Origin: an uncultured Blautia sp.
Lineage (GTDB): Bacteria > Bacillota > Clostridia > Lachnospirales > Lachnospiraceae
Direction: 5' to 3'
Assembly (NCBI GenBank): GCA_900551075.1
Contig: URVB01000001.1
Span: forward strand, 166,520-230,519
Length of the DNA: 64,000 bases
Shown here: positions 34,239 to 47,225 of the stretch, one piece after another
Numbering within the stretch: position 1 is the first letter of the stretch
Layout of the letters: each line of letters begins with the position of its first letter
The notes under the pieces: generated by a model
Databases searched by the model: none
Seen by the model: only the letters and a program-made list of their open reading frames with translations
What the model was told of the DNA's origin: nothing
Translations under genes and position numbers: made by a program

Positions 34239-34640
34239 TCAATGACTCATTTTCCCTGCAAGCGCCATTCCCACACATATCGGCAGACCATGTCCTAAAG
34301 ACCCGCAATTCATTTCAATATCCGGAAGCTTATTATTCGGATGTCCGATAAATTTTGTACCAAATTTACTAAATTCTTCTCTGACATATTTAATGTCAAA
34401 AAATCCTTTTCCGGCTAAAACCGCATAATATGCCTCTACGGAATGACCCTTACTCATCACAAATTTATCTCTGTCAGGATCATCCATATTCTCCGGGCCG
34501 ATATTCATCCGGTTGAAACAGAGCTCTGTAAGGACTTTCATAACACTCATATCTCCTCCGATATGTCCGGCCTTTTCCCCTGCAATCATATCAATTACAT
34601 ATTCTCTCAGCTCATATGCCAGAGCTTGTAAATTGATCAT
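34239..34640 (-). pseudogene. Truncated transketolase N-terminal subunit
   Basis: 133 codons that match, with high similarity, the first 133 of the intact subunit at 46339-47172: AGEKAGHIGGDMSV, FVMSKGHSVEAYYAVLAGKG, FIGHPNNKLPDIEMNCGSLG, ending ALAGKMSH and a stop. The intact protein continues HQDYRVYTVMGDGELAEGS, the thiamine-diphosphate-binding region, which is missing here. No second half is nearby; the dehydrogenase gene starts 43 bases on. It has a good ribosome site and a strong promoter, so the stub is probably still translated, but it cannot be a working transketolase. Confidence 0.85.
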
Positions 34641-34688
34641 AAAATCCCCCTTTCTATGTCATTTAGCAATGCTTAATTTTAACAGAAC

Positions 34689-34708
34689 ATTTAGTTCCTT
34701 CGCTAAAT
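34689..34708 (-). promoter_or_regulatory. Candidate LacI-family operator over the operon start
   Basis: ATTTAG and CTAAAT halves spaced by eight bases lie directly after the -10 of the promoter at 34711-34739. Related ATTTAGT half-sites recur near 34783 and 34803. The neighbouring LacI-type regulator (34896-35924) is the likely binder. Confidence 0.6.
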
Positions 34709-34710
34709 CC

Positions 34711-34739
34711 ACTATATCATTTTCTTATTTTTTTGTCAA
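34711..34739 (-). promoter_or_regulatory. Promoter of the transketolase-remnant/dehydrogenase/ABC operon
   Basis: -35 TTGACA (34734-34739 on the plus strand as TGTCAA), 17-base A-rich spacer, -10 TATAGT (34711-34716). Near-consensus sigma-A site. Confidence 0.85.
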
Positions 34740-34844
34740 TTTTTTTAAATATTTTAATTAATTTTTTTATATTTTTCAGTACATATTTAGTGATATTTAT
34801 TTGTCAATTTAGTTAATTATATATCAATATCACTCACAGACATA

Positions 34845-34888
34845 AAAAATGCCGTCTCACAGAAAATTCTCTGCAAAACGGCATTTCA
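34845..34888 (-). terminator. Terminator of the first lacI gene
   Basis: Minus strand AAATGCCGT ... ACGGCATTTTTT with inner pairs (TGCAGAGAA / TTCTCTG-like), directly after the regulator stop. Confidence 0.8.
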
Positions 34889-34895
34889 TTTCTCT

Positions 34896-35924
34896 TCATT
34901 CAATTTTTTCAGCATTGATTTTCTTCACGCTATCCCGTACAACCAATCTCGTTCCAATATCTACCTTCAAGGAATGCTCTCTCTTTGTTTTCATTTTTGA
35001 CATCAGCAGATTTACGGCAGTTTCCGCAAAAGCATATTTCGGAACATTGAGCGTAGTCACACAGGGCAGCATCATCTGACAAATCGGCCGGTCATCAAAC
35101 CCCATGACAGAAATGTCATCAGGCACTTTATATCCAAGCTCCTTTATTCCCTGAATCGCACTGCACGCAATAAAATCATTGTCTGCCAAAAAAGCCGTGG
35201 GAAACTCTTTTCGATTCCTCAGGTATCCTTTTACATCCCTGCGCACCCCGCTTTCAGAATAATCTACATCACAGATATTCAAGTCATTATATGGCAGCCC
35301 AAAATACTGCAGTAATTGCTTATAAGCCAAAAAGCGCTCATCAAAGCTGGTAATCCTGTCCTTGCAGCGGAAATATCCGATATTCCTGTGCCCCATATCA
35401 TACAAATAATGCATCGCCTTGCTGATCCCCTGGAAATTATTGATTGCAACAGAATCAACGTCACTGTCCTGAAAAGAATTATCCAATACCATAAACGGCA
35501 GATTTGTGTCTATAAATACCTGCAGATCCCCGCGCCGCATTTCCACACCAAATATAATGAAGCCCTTGCAGTCCGCGGAACGAAGCTGCATTTCCTGTGC
35601 TTCCAAAGGGGTATTTTTATTCATGTATATAAAACTCAAATTATAGCCATACTCACTCAGGCTTTGATTCAGCCCCTCCAGAATATATGTAAAGAAGGGG
35701 GATTCATCGACTATTTTTCCTATTGATTTATAAATGACAAAACCAATATTCCCGCTATTCACCGGCGTGTCTTTTAATAAATACCCACAGTCCAGTTCCT
35801 TAATTTTTTCTATGATCTCCTGTCTTTTCTGTTCACCCACGCCCGGCTTATTATTCAGCACCAATGACACTGTTGCTGTAGATACGCCCAGCATTTTGGC
35901 TATATCCTTTGCCTTTAATGACAT
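34896..35924 (-). CDS. LacI-family transcriptional regulator
   Basis: 342 residues. The DNA-binding head is SLKAKDIAKMLGVSTATVSL followed by VLNNKPGVGEQKRQEI; the rest is the periplasmic-binding-like ligand domain (GFVIYKSIGKIVDESPFF, AFLADNDFIACSAIQGIKEL, VPDDISVMGFDDRPICQM). It lies between the ABC/dehydrogenase operon (downstream) and the GH78/GH1 operon, with its own promoter and terminator. The ATTTAG palindrome at 34689 is its likely target. It is a paralogue of the regulator at 48964 (both have VDESPFF/IDDTPFFQS-type text after the hinge), matching the shared transketolase genes of the two loci. Confidence 0.9.
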   Translation of the reverse strand: MSLKAKDIAKMLGVSTATVSLVLNNKPGVGEQKRQEIIEKIKELDCGYLLKDTPVNSGNIGFVIYKSIGKIVDESPFFTYILEGLNQSLSEYGYNLSFIYMNKNTPLEAQEMQLRSADCKGFIIFGVEMRRGDLQVFIDTNLPFMVLDNSFQDSDVDSVAINNFQGISKAMHYLYDMGHRNIGYFRCKDRITSFDERFLAYKQLLQYFGLPYNDLNICDVDYSESGVRRDVKGYLRNRKEFPTAFLADNDFIACSAIQGIKELGYKVPDDISVMGFDDRPICQMMLPCVTTLNVPKYAFAETAVNLLMSKMKTKREHSLKVDIGTRLVVRDSVKKINAEKIE

Positions 35925-35948
35925 TGCAGCATCCCCTTTCGCAGCTTA

Positions 35949-35977
35949 ATCATACTAAATTATCAAAAAAAAATCAA
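35949..35977 (-). promoter_or_regulatory. Promoter of the first lacI gene
   Basis: TTGATT (plus strand 35972-35977), 17-base T-rich spacer, TATGAT (35949-35954). An AATTTAGT sequence in the spacer resembles the operator half-site, suggesting self-control. Confidence 0.6.
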
Positions 35978-36000
35978 TAAATTTTTGATACATCTTAGGT

Positions 36001-36023
36001 AATTGCGAAACAAGTTCGCAATT
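36001..36023. promoter_or_regulatory. Perfect 9-bp inverted repeat downstream of the GH78-like gene
   Basis: AATTGCGAA, five bases, TTCGCAATT. It has no T-run, so it is not a clear terminator; it could be a protein-binding site or an mRNA-end hairpin for the glycosidase operon. Confidence 0.5.
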
Positions 36024-36115
36024 CTGATTCCAAAAAGGGAAAAATTGATGCTGGTCAATCTTATGTGCGGCTAATACAGGGAGCAACTGGGTTATTATTA
36101 TTATCCCGATCCATA

Positions 36116-40036
<3,921 letters not shown>

Positions 40037-40056
40037 TTTTCTGTCCTTTCACAGGC

Positions 40057-40989
40057 TTATCTGCCGCCTCCGTAATTAATGGCAAGCTTTGCAAAAAAAT
40101 CTTCCAATGTCAATCTTGCATCCAGATATTTATATACCCTGATCTCCCGGTTATCCTGTCCGTGAATATAAGTCATATCCTCTGCAATTCTTGGTGCAGG
40201 CACCAAATCATAGCTGACCTTTTCCAGCTCCTCCATAAGCACGGCAATGGTTCCCTGGTCACCCAACCCCCAGATTTCCCCCTGCGGCCATGCCATTTCA
40301 TATTTTGCGGCATAATGGTTGAACTCTACCATTTGCCTGAACAGATATTCACCGATTTTCCCGCATGGGCGTACCTTTAACTGCAGTTCCGCCAGAGACA
40401 CCGCCATAACCTTATAGAGACTCACCGGAACCTGCCACAGCGGTACCTTTGATGCAAAGATCACATTCGCGGCATGAATATCCATCATCAGATTAAACTC
40501 AAAGCCTCCTTTTGGATAATCCCCGCCGCCGATCCAGATAACCGTCATACGCTCTGCGATCTCCGGCTTCATCAGAAGGGCGGAGGCAACATCTGTCACC
40601 GCCCCCTGGCAGGCAATATACAAAGGTCTTGGATCCTCCTTCATTGCCTCCCTGATAATGAACCTTGCTCCTTCAGAATCAATCGGTGTGCGCTCATCCG
40701 CGAGTCCCGCGGCAGCTCCCATAAGAACCGGATACTGGCCGGACAGCCCCATCAGCTCCACTACCTTCAAAATTTCGTCATAGCTTGCTTTTGCAGTACC
40801 CTCTTCTCCATACGTCTGCGGGTTTTTCCAGAAATGTCCCGCTATAAGTCCTTTTACCTCAAATCTCGGAGTCATCAGATGATGTGCAACCGCATACTGG
40901 TCATCTGCTTCATTTTTGCAATCCGTATGTACGATCACGCGCACCTTTTTATTTTCCGGAACTGTATATTCATAATTCCACATGTACAA
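40057..40989 (-). CDS. Nucleoside-hydrolase-like protein (IUNH superfamily)
   Basis: 310 residues. The N-terminus VRVIVHTDCKNEADDQYAVA corresponds to the calcium-binding DTDxxxDD motif of nucleoside hydrolases, with Cys-Lys-Asn-Glu in the middle. IACQGAVTDVASALLMKPEI and WIGGGDYPKGGFEFNLMMDI match the later family blocks, where NxxxD contacts ribose. Family members cleave N-ribosides; divergent ones act on other furanosides. In this operon, with GH1, GH78 and a sugar permease, an unusual furanosidic substrate is possible, but this is inference. AGGG precedes the ATG. Confidence 0.8.
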   Translation of the reverse strand: MYMWNYEYTVPENKKVRVIVHTDCKNEADDQYAVAHHLMTPRFEVKGLIAGHFWKNPQTYGEEGTAKASYDEILKVVELMGLSGQYPVLMGAAAGLADERTPIDSEGARFIIREAMKEDPRPLYIACQGAVTDVASALLMKPEIAERMTVIWIGGGDYPKGGFEFNLMMDIHAANVIFASKVPLWQVPVSLYKVMAVSLAELQLKVRPCGKIGEYLFRQMVEFNHYAAKYEMAWPQGEIWGLGDQGTIAVLMEELEKVSYDLVPAPRIAEDMTYIHGQDNREIRVYKYLDARLTLEDFFAKLAINYGGGR

Positions 40990-41027
40990 GCCCTCCCGTT
41001 CTGCATCACAGCATTCTGCTTTTTTGT

Positions 41028-42398
41028 TTATGCCTGCTTTCCCGCTCTCCTTGCATCAATTTCTTTCTTAATCTGTGCATAGTTTTTATCCAGGTCATAG
41101 AAGAACATGACTACGCCTGACAGAAGATTGCATACGATCGGAACGCCGACAAATGCCAGAACAATCGCTCTGTTTGCAGATGCAGTCTGCACTGCTGCGG
41201 CACCGTCATAAGCACCCCAGGTAAGCAGCATACCGACAACGCCCGTTGCTGCAGCACTTGCCACTTTATTTACAAAACCGCTGACTGCTGTCTGAGTTCC
41301 CGCAAGGCTTTTTCCATTTTTCCATTCACCAAAATCTACGGTATCGGCCAGCATAGAGAAGAACATATTCTGGCGGAAGCCCATGCCGAAGCCCATAACT
41401 GCCATTCCCACATAAACCATGGACGCATTCGCACCTGCAAATGCAATTACTGCAAATCCAAGTGTCTGAATCAGACACCCCATAATACTGATGTTTCGTT
41501 TTGATATCTGTCTGTTTAGCTGTGCTGCCAGAAGCATGGAAACAATCGGTACAATGGTTGCGATCGTAACCGCTACGGAGGTTGCCATTTCATTGCCTAC
41601 GATGTATTTGAAGTAATACGCAATAGAAGCAAACATTCCCAGATATCCTACGAAAAGGAAGAAGGTATATGCCAGCATCAGCATATAGGGCCTGTTATTT
41701 ACCAGGAATTTCAAATCCCTGATGATGCTGGACTTCTGTACTTCCGGAGCCGGATTAATTTCACGGATGCTCGCTACACAGATCACCATGATGACCACGA
41801 CAATGATGCCGAATACAATGTTCGTATTTCTGTATCCCACTGCCTGATCGCCGTGTCCAAGCTTTTCGATCAGCCACAAAGCCATGGAAGCCGAGGTCAG
41901 GGAACCAAGGTTGGAGAAAATGGTTCTGGATGTTACAATATTCGTACGCTCTACCGGATCAGAGCTTAAGGTCGGCAGAATAGAACCCATGGGGATATTT
42001 ACCAGTGTATAACCGAAAGAGAAAATAATGTAAGTAACATATGCCCATGCAAGCTTTCCGCCCGCAGACCAGTCCGGAGTCGTAAATACAAGCACCATAC
42101 CGATTGCCAGTACGGGTGCGCCCGCCAGCATCCACGGACGGTTACGTCCCATTTTCGTATTCGTACGGTCTACCAGTGTCCCGACCATATAGTCCGTACC
42201 TGCATCGATAAACTTTGTGATCAGGAACATAAATGCAGCAGAAGCTGCCGGAATACCTGCCACATCCGTATAGAAGATCAGCAGATAGGTATTTACCATA
42301 AGGTAAGCCAGGTTGCAGGCATAGTCGGAAATTCCGAAGCCGATTCTCTGACACCAGAGAAATTTTTTGCTGTAAGTGTTTGCCGTATGATTGTTCAT
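41028..42398 (-). CDS. GPH-family glycoside:cation symporter (MelB-like)
   Basis: 456 residues, twelve membrane helices. GFGISDYACNLAYLMVNTYL, the FIDAGTDYMVGTLVDRTNTK loop with MGRNRPW, and LADTVDFGEWKNGKSLAGTQ (central GPH motif) identify the family. It imports glycosides with sodium or protons. First gene of the operon that continues with the nucleoside-hydrolase-like, ROK, GH1 and GH78-like genes. AAAGG lies before the ATG; a divergent-looking inverted repeat at 42531 is the likely activator site. Confidence 0.92.
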   Translation of the reverse strand: MNNHTANTYSKKFLWCQRIGFGISDYACNLAYLMVNTYLLIFYTDVAGIPAASAAFMFLITKFIDAGTDYMVGTLVDRTNTKMGRNRPWMLAGAPVLAIGMVLVFTTPDWSAGGKLAWAYVTYIIFSFGYTLVNIPMGSILPTLSSDPVERTNIVTSRTIFSNLGSLTSASMALWLIEKLGHGDQAVGYRNTNIVFGIIVVVIMVICVASIREINPAPEVQKSSIIRDLKFLVNNRPYMLMLAYTFFLFVGYLGMFASIAYYFKYIVGNEMATSVAVTIATIVPIVSMLLAAQLNRQISKRNISIMGCLIQTLGFAVIAFAGANASMVYVGMAVMGFGMGFRQNMFFSMLADTVDFGEWKNGKSLAGTQTAVSGFVNKVASAAATGVVGMLLTWGAYDGAAAVQTASANRAIVLAFVGVPIVCNLLSGVVMFFYDLDKNYAQIKKEIDARRAGKQA

Positions 42399-42530
42399 AG
42401 TTTTTTCCTTTCTATCTGAATGTTTTTTGAGAAGATTCCTTTCGGGGCATCTACCCCGGTCCTCACTTCCGGCCGGTCCATGATTTCCTTTGCTGGTATA
42501 AATATAACGGCAAATCTCTTTTTTCTATAT

Positions 42531-42571
42531 CAAAATCATCATGTTTTTATCGAAATCCTGACATGATTTTG
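42531..42571. promoter_or_regulatory. Inverted repeat, probable AraC-type activator site
   Basis: CAAAATCATCATG (42531-42543) and CATGATTTTG (42562-42571) face each other in the intergenic region between the AraC gene and the permease operon. The spacing and the lack of a good -35 fit an activated promoter. Confidence 0.55.
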
Positions 42572-42589
42572 TTTTCTGTCAAATATCCT

Positions 42590-43804
42590 CTAATCCCTTT
42601 TCTCCTGTTCGCTTTCAGAACGAAATTCTTTTTGTTTATACCAATCACGGTACTGCTTCGGTGTCATCTGCATATAACGCTTAAATACACTCCCAAAATG
42701 GCTCTGGGAATGAAAGCATACGTAATCACTGATTTCCGTCAGGCTTGCCTCCGAATATTTCAGAAGGTTTGCCGCCCTCTCTACCCGGAATTTCTGGATA
42801 TAATCCTGTATACTCATTCCAGTATCTTCGTGAAAGACCCTTGACAAATGCCCCTGGCTGACGCCTATGGCTGCTGCCACGTCCTCAAGCCGGATTTTGT
42901 CATGATAGTTTTTGTGAATATAATCCTTACACTGCTCTGTGTAACTTGAGGAAGCTTTTCTCTCCCTGATCTCTGCTACCCGTCTGGTAAATTCATAAAC
43001 AGCTTTTCTGTTGTATTCAATCAGTTCCTCTGTACGGACACACCGGTCGATCCTGTTGATAAACAGATCGCTGAGACGATAGGCTTCCGCCGGAGACATC
43101 CCGCCTGTGATTGCCTCCCTGGTAGCCATAGTCACGGAAACAATCGCAAGATTTTTCTGGTGATTCATCTCCTTACTGGAAAGCGTTCCGGCATTGCCCA
43201 TCAGCGCATTCATTCTGTGTACGACATCCTCCGTATTTCCCTCCCGGATGCAATCCATCACATACCGCTCTTCACTGTAAGTGTGGTGATAGCTTTGCTC
43301 ATCAATCCGCCTCATTTCCATAACCGCATTTTCTTTTTCGGCGGCGTCGGTGTTTTCCTCCACCAGTCCATTCGCCTGAAGCAATTCCTCCGTACTGCAG
43401 GAAATTCCTTCCAGCATTTCATACAAAAAGCCGGCAAACGTCAATATTTTCATCATAGCAATTTTCTGCGGACGCGTCTCGGATGCCGATGAAATTCCAT
43501 AAGTTTTATAATACTGATGCATCTGATGATAATTCAATTCCTCCGTGCCTGCCGGTCCGGTAAAATAAAACCCATCTTTTGCCTTTACACAGACAAAATA
43601 CAGATGGTATTCATCCTTAAACACCACCGGTACTTTCTGCTTCCTGCTTCTTTGCAGCAGCTTCTGCACGAACGCTTCTGCATGCACCAGAGGATTCCCT
43701 TCCTCCATAAAAGCTCCAAAGCTTTTGGGACGGTCCGTTTCATCATTCATATAAAAAATCGGCAGTCCCCACAAAAACTCCAGTTTTTTCAACAGCTCCG
43801 ACAT
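42590..43804 (-). CDS. AraC-family transcriptional regulator
   Basis: 404 residues. The C-terminal ~100 form the two helix-turn-helix unit: CKDYIHKNYHDKIRLEDVAA, IGVSQGHLSRVFHEDTGMSI, and ASLTEISDYVCFHSQSHFGS followed by MQMTPKQYRDWYK. The N-terminal ~270 residues are a less clear sensing region (PIFYMNDETDRPKSFGAF). It lies just upstream of the GPH operon on the same strand and probably activates it in response to a glycoside. ATG at 43804 follows GGAGGAGGG; an in-frame earlier start has no site. Confidence 0.9.
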   Translation of the reverse strand: MSELLKKLEFLWGLPIFYMNDETDRPKSFGAFMEEGNPLVHAEAFVQKLLQRSRKQKVPVVFKDEYHLYFVCVKAKDGFYFTGPAGTEELNYHQMHQYYKTYGISSASETRPQKIAMMKILTFAGFLYEMLEGISCSTEELLQANGLVEENTDAAEKENAVMEMRRIDEQSYHHTYSEERYVMDCIREGNTEDVVHRMNALMGNAGTLSSKEMNHQKNLAIVSVTMATREAITGGMSPAEAYRLSDLFINRIDRCVRTEELIEYNRKAVYEFTRRVAEIRERKASSSYTEQCKDYIHKNYHDKIRLEDVAAAIGVSQGHLSRVFHEDTGMSIQDYIQKFRVERAANLLKYSEASLTEISDYVCFHSQSHFGSVFKRYMQMTPKQYRDWYKQKEFRSESEQEKRD

Positions 43805-43883
43805 AACATCCCTCCTCCTGTTGCACAAATCAGTGCAAATATCTGATACCCTTATTTTACCGGATTATTATTTTCATGAAAAG

Positions 43884-43916
43884 AAAAAGATGTCCCATTA
43901 TCAGAGACACCTTTTT
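43884..43916 (-). terminator. Terminator of the isomerase-transketolase-kinase operon
   Basis: Minus strand AAAAAGGTGTCTC / GGGACATCTTTTT stem, symmetric A and T runs, 12 bases past the kinase stop. Confidence 0.8.
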
Positions 43917-43927
43917 CAGCAGTGACG

Positions 43928-45412
43928 TCACCGCTGCTTTGTCAGCACCAGGGATACCGCGTGTTTCCATCCGCAGTATTTTTCATCCCGCATTTCTTTA
44001 CTCATGAGCGGCTCAAATTTTGTACGGCTCATTTTTGCAAATACTTCGTCCCGGTTATAAATTCCTTCTGCAATGCCTGCTGCATAGGCCGCCCCGATTC
44101 CAGACAATTCTTCCGCTGAGGGAACCTGTACGGTCACGTGAGCCATATCGCTCTGAAACTGCATCAGATAGCGGTTTCTGGTCGGACCGCCGTCCACCCG
44201 AAGTTCCCCTATCTGAATACCGGATTCTTCACTCATTGCCTCGATGATATCTGTGATCTGATAAGCAATACAGTCCAAACCTGCCCGGACAACCTCCGCT
44301 CGTTTGGTCGTCCTTGTCACGCCGCTGATGATCCCCGCCGCTTCGCTGTCCCAATAAGGCGCACCAAGCCCTGTAAACGCAGGTACCAGGTAAGTTCTGT
44401 CCTTTGGATTTGCCAAAAGCGCAAGCCCTTCCGTTTCTGCCGGAGAAGTGATCAGCTCCAGGTCATCCTTCAGCCAGGTAATGACTGCACCGGTATAGTT
44501 GATATTCCCCTCCAGAACGTAATTCACTTCACCGCCCAGCTTCCATGCAAGTGACGTTACCACACGTTTGCTGAACACCGGTTCCCTGCCAATATTCATC
44601 ATGACAGAAGAACCTGTACCATAGGTTGTCTTAATCATGCCCTTTTCAATACAGCCCTGCCCGAACAATGCACCGTGTGAGTCTCCGAGTACGCCGCGGA
44701 TAGAAATCGGCGCATCCAGATATCCCTCAAAGTCCGTATATCCATACTGTCCGTCAGAATCCGTCAATTCAGCCAGACAGGATACCGGAATTTTAAACAA
44801 TCCGCAAACTTCCTCATCCCAGGCAAGGGCGGAGATGTTAAGCATCTGGGTACGGGAAGCATTGGAATAATCCGTACGAAATTCTTTCCCTCCGGTCAGC
44901 TTATAAACCAGCCAACTGTCAATGGTACCGCAGCAAAGCTCACCTTTCTCCGCCTTTTCCTGTGCCCCTTCCACATTCTGAAGCACCCATGCGATCTTCG
45001 CAGCGGAGAAATAGGGAGAAAGCTGAAGTCCTGTATGAGAGAGGATCATTTCACCTTGTCCCTCCGCCTCAATACCGGCACAGATTTGGGCACCGCGGGC
45101 ACACTGCCAAACAACTGCATTGTATACAGGTTTTCCGGTTGTCCTCTCCCATACAAGGGCCGTTTCTCTCTGGTTGCTGATACCCAGCGTTACAATATCC
45201 TTTTTGTCAATTCCGGCTTTTTTCACCAAAATCCTGACAACGGAAACCGTATTGGCATAAATTTCCTCCGGATCATGCTCCACCCAGCCCCTCTCATCAA
45301 TATACTGCTTATGAGGTACATCTGCACGACAGACCAGGGTTCCCTCTTCATCAAAAAGAAGTGCCTTCGTGCCTTGTGTGCTCTGATCAATTCCCAATAC
45401 ATATCTGCTCAT
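43928..45412 (-). CDS. FGGY-family carbohydrate kinase (glycerol-kinase-like)
   Basis: 494 residues. The actin-fold phosphate loops are GIDQSTQGTKALLFD and TYGTGSSVMMN; GISNQRETALVWERTTGKPV and FTGLGAPYWDSEAAGIISG follow the glycerol-kinase subgroup. Operon context (sugar isomerase, split transketolase) argues against plain glycerol and for a ketopentose, for example apulose, xylulose or ribulose. The start overlaps the end of the transketolase C-subunit gene closely (2-base gap). Last gene before the terminator. Confidence 0.9.
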   Translation of the reverse strand: MSRYVLGIDQSTQGTKALLFDEEGTLVCRADVPHKQYIDERGWVEHDPEEIYANTVSVVRILVKKAGIDKKDIVTLGISNQRETALVWERTTGKPVYNAVVWQCARGAQICAGIEAEGQGEMILSHTGLQLSPYFSAAKIAWVLQNVEGAQEKAEKGELCCGTIDSWLVYKLTGGKEFRTDYSNASRTQMLNISALAWDEEVCGLFKIPVSCLAELTDSDGQYGYTDFEGYLDAPISIRGVLGDSHGALFGQGCIEKGMIKTTYGTGSSVMMNIGREPVFSKRVVTSLAWKLGGEVNYVLEGNINYTGAVITWLKDDLELITSPAETEGLALLANPKDRTYLVPAFTGLGAPYWDSEAAGIISGVTRTTKRAEVVRAGLDCIAYQITDIIEAMSEESGIQIGELRVDGGPTRNRYLMQFQSDMAHVTVQVPSAEELSGIGAAYAAGIAEGIYNRDEVFAKMSRTKFEPLMSKEMRDEKYCGWKHAVSLVLTKQR

Positions 45413-45413
45413 A

Positions 45414-46346
45414 TCATTTCACCAATTCTGCTGCTGTTTCTGCAATTCCTTTTGCATTGAGTCCATAGTAATCAAATACTTCTTTGGATGTCCCGGTGAT
45501 TACCGGTGCATCCGGAAGTGTCAGATTTACAACCTTTTTCGGACATTCGCCTCCCACAACCTGGCTTACCATGGAACCAAGTCCTCCGAATGGTGCATGT
45601 TCCTCTACCGTCACCACTGCTTTGGCATTCTGAGCAGCTTTTATAATTGCATCTCTGTCTAAGGGTTTCACACAGTACATATCAATTACGGACGCACTGA
45701 TTCCCTGCTCCTTCAAGACTGCCGCTGCATCCTTTGCCGGTTTTACCATTTCGCCGCAGGCAATAATTGCCACGTCCGTCCCCTCTGAGACAACGGTTGC
45801 CTTATCCATTTCAAACGGTACATTTCCTTCCTCATAGACCGGTTCCACTGCATTACGTCCTACACGGACGTATGCAGGCTTTTCGTCCTTCAGGAGAGCC
45901 TTTACCAGCTCTTTTGTCTGAAGGTGGTCACTGGGAATATAGACACGCATATTCGGAATTGCGGACATTGCCGCAATGTCCTGCGCAGAATGGTGACTCA
46001 TCCCCAGGGCGCCATAGCTGACGCCGCCGCTGATACCGATCAGTTTTACATTCGTATTTGAGTAAGCAACATCAACCTTTGCCTGCTCATAGCTTCTGGT
46101 GGAAAGAAAACATGCCGGAGATACGGCGTACGCTTTTTTGCCGCATTTTGCAAGACCTGCTGCAATACTTACCAGGTTCTGCTCTGCAATCCCTGTTTCC
46201 ACAAACTGCTCCGGATAGGTATCAGCAAAAGGAGTGAAGGAACCGCTTCCTCTGGAATCGCTGCAAAGAGCGACGATATCTTTATCTGCTTTTGCTGCTT
46301 CCATTAAGGCTGCGCAAATCATCTGTTTATTGGCAATTTTACTCAT
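45414..46346 (-). CDS. Split transketolase, C-terminal subunit
   Basis: 310 residues holding the pyrimidine-binding and C-terminal domains: QFVETGIAEQNLVSIAAGLA with the catalytic Glu, YSNTNVKLIGISGGVSYGAL, GMSHHSAQDIAAM and VEEHAPFGGLGSMV. Split transketolases occur in several anaerobes and in special sugar pathways. The start overlaps the N-subunit stop by eight bases, so equal production is expected. Substrate: a ketose phosphate, inferred from the kinase and isomerase beside it. Confidence 0.93.
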   Translation of the reverse strand: MSKIANKQMICAALMEAAKADKDIVALCSDSRGSGSFTPFADTYPEQFVETGIAEQNLVSIAAGLAKCGKKAYAVSPACFLSTRSYEQAKVDVAYSNTNVKLIGISGGVSYGALGMSHHSAQDIAAMSAIPNMRVYIPSDHLQTKELVKALLKDEKPAYVRVGRNAVEPVYEEGNVPFEMDKATVVSEGTDVAIIACGEMVKPAKDAAAVLKEQGISASVIDMYCVKPLDRDAIIKAAQNAKAVVTVEEHAPFGGLGSMVSQVVGGECPKKVVNLTLPDAPVITGTSKEVFDYYGLNAKGIAETAAELVK

Positions 46347-47172
46347 GAAGGGCGGCCTCCTTTCTTGCTTCCAAATCTTTCATAATCTGTGCATACTCTT
46401 CTTCATCCGGTACATGATGATGCCATCCTGCTTTGTTTTCCATAACCGGAGAACCGCAGCCTTTTACTGTATTGGCGATCAGTACGGTCGGCATGCCTTT
46501 TACTGTCTTTGCCCCGTCAAAGGCAGCATTCAATTCCCGAATGCTGTTGCCGTCTTTTACGTCAATGACATTCCAGCCAAAGCTTCTGAATCTTTCGTGG
46601 AGATCGTCATGATGCATCACATCCTCTGTGCTTCCGGAAATCTGAAGGCGGTTACGGTCAACTACTGCGCAGAGATTATCAAGCCTGTAATGGCTGGCTG
46701 CCATAGCACCTTCCCATACAGAACCCTCTGCCAGCTCGCCGTCACCCATAACGGTATATACACGGTAATCCTGATGGTTCATTTTTCCGGCCAGCGCCAT
46801 ACCCACACAAACCGGAAGTCCATGTCCCAGAGAACCGGAATTCATTTCAATCCCAGGCAGCTTGTTGTTCGGATGTCCGATAAATTTGGAACCGAATTTG
46901 CTGAATTTTTCCAGAACCTCTTCCAGTGTAAAGAAGCCCTTTTTTGCCAAAACCGCATACAATGCTTCTACAGAATGACCTTTACTCATAACAAAACGGT
47001 CCCTGTTTTCGTCATCCATATTTTGGGGGCTGATATTCATCTGTTTGAAATATAATGCAATCAGTGTATCAATTACACTCATGTCACCGCCGATATGTCC
47101 TGCTTTTCCTGCACAGATTATCTCAATGACATCTTTTCTTAAATCGTAAGATAAAGCGGTCAGACTTTCCAT
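46339..47172 (-). CDS. Split transketolase, N-terminal subunit
   Basis: 277 residues with the thiamine-diphosphate-binding part: GKAGHIGGDMSVIDTL, MSKGHSVEALYAVL, IGHPNNKLPGIEMNSGSLGH and the metal/cofactor motif MGDGELAEGSVWEGAMAASH followed by VVDRNRLQISG. ATG at 47172 follows AAAAGGAG; the longer frame to 47229 covers that site. The truncated paralogue at 34239-34640 aligns with its first half. Together with the next gene it forms a complete enzyme. Confidence 0.93.
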   Translation of the reverse strand: MESLTALSYDLRKDVIEIICAGKAGHIGGDMSVIDTLIALYFKQMNISPQNMDDENRDRFVMSKGHSVEALYAVLAKKGFFTLEEVLEKFSKFGSKFIGHPNNKLPGIEMNSGSLGHGLPVCVGMALAGKMNHQDYRVYTVMGDGELAEGSVWEGAMAASHYRLDNLCAVVDRNRLQISGSTEDVMHHDDLHERFRSFGWNVIDVKDGNSIRELNAAFDGAKTVKGMPTVLIANTVKGCGSPVMENKAGWHHHVPDEEEYAQIMKDLEARKEAALHE

Positions 47173-47225
47173 TTTATTCTCCTTTTCTCTACTCCGCACT
47201 GCAGATATAAAAACCGGCCCCTGCT

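Noticed and set aside
43928..45412. Calling the FGGY kinase glpK
   Set aside because: Sequence resembles glycerol kinase, but no glpF or glpD lies nearby and the operon is for a sugar ketose; a symbol would overstate the case.
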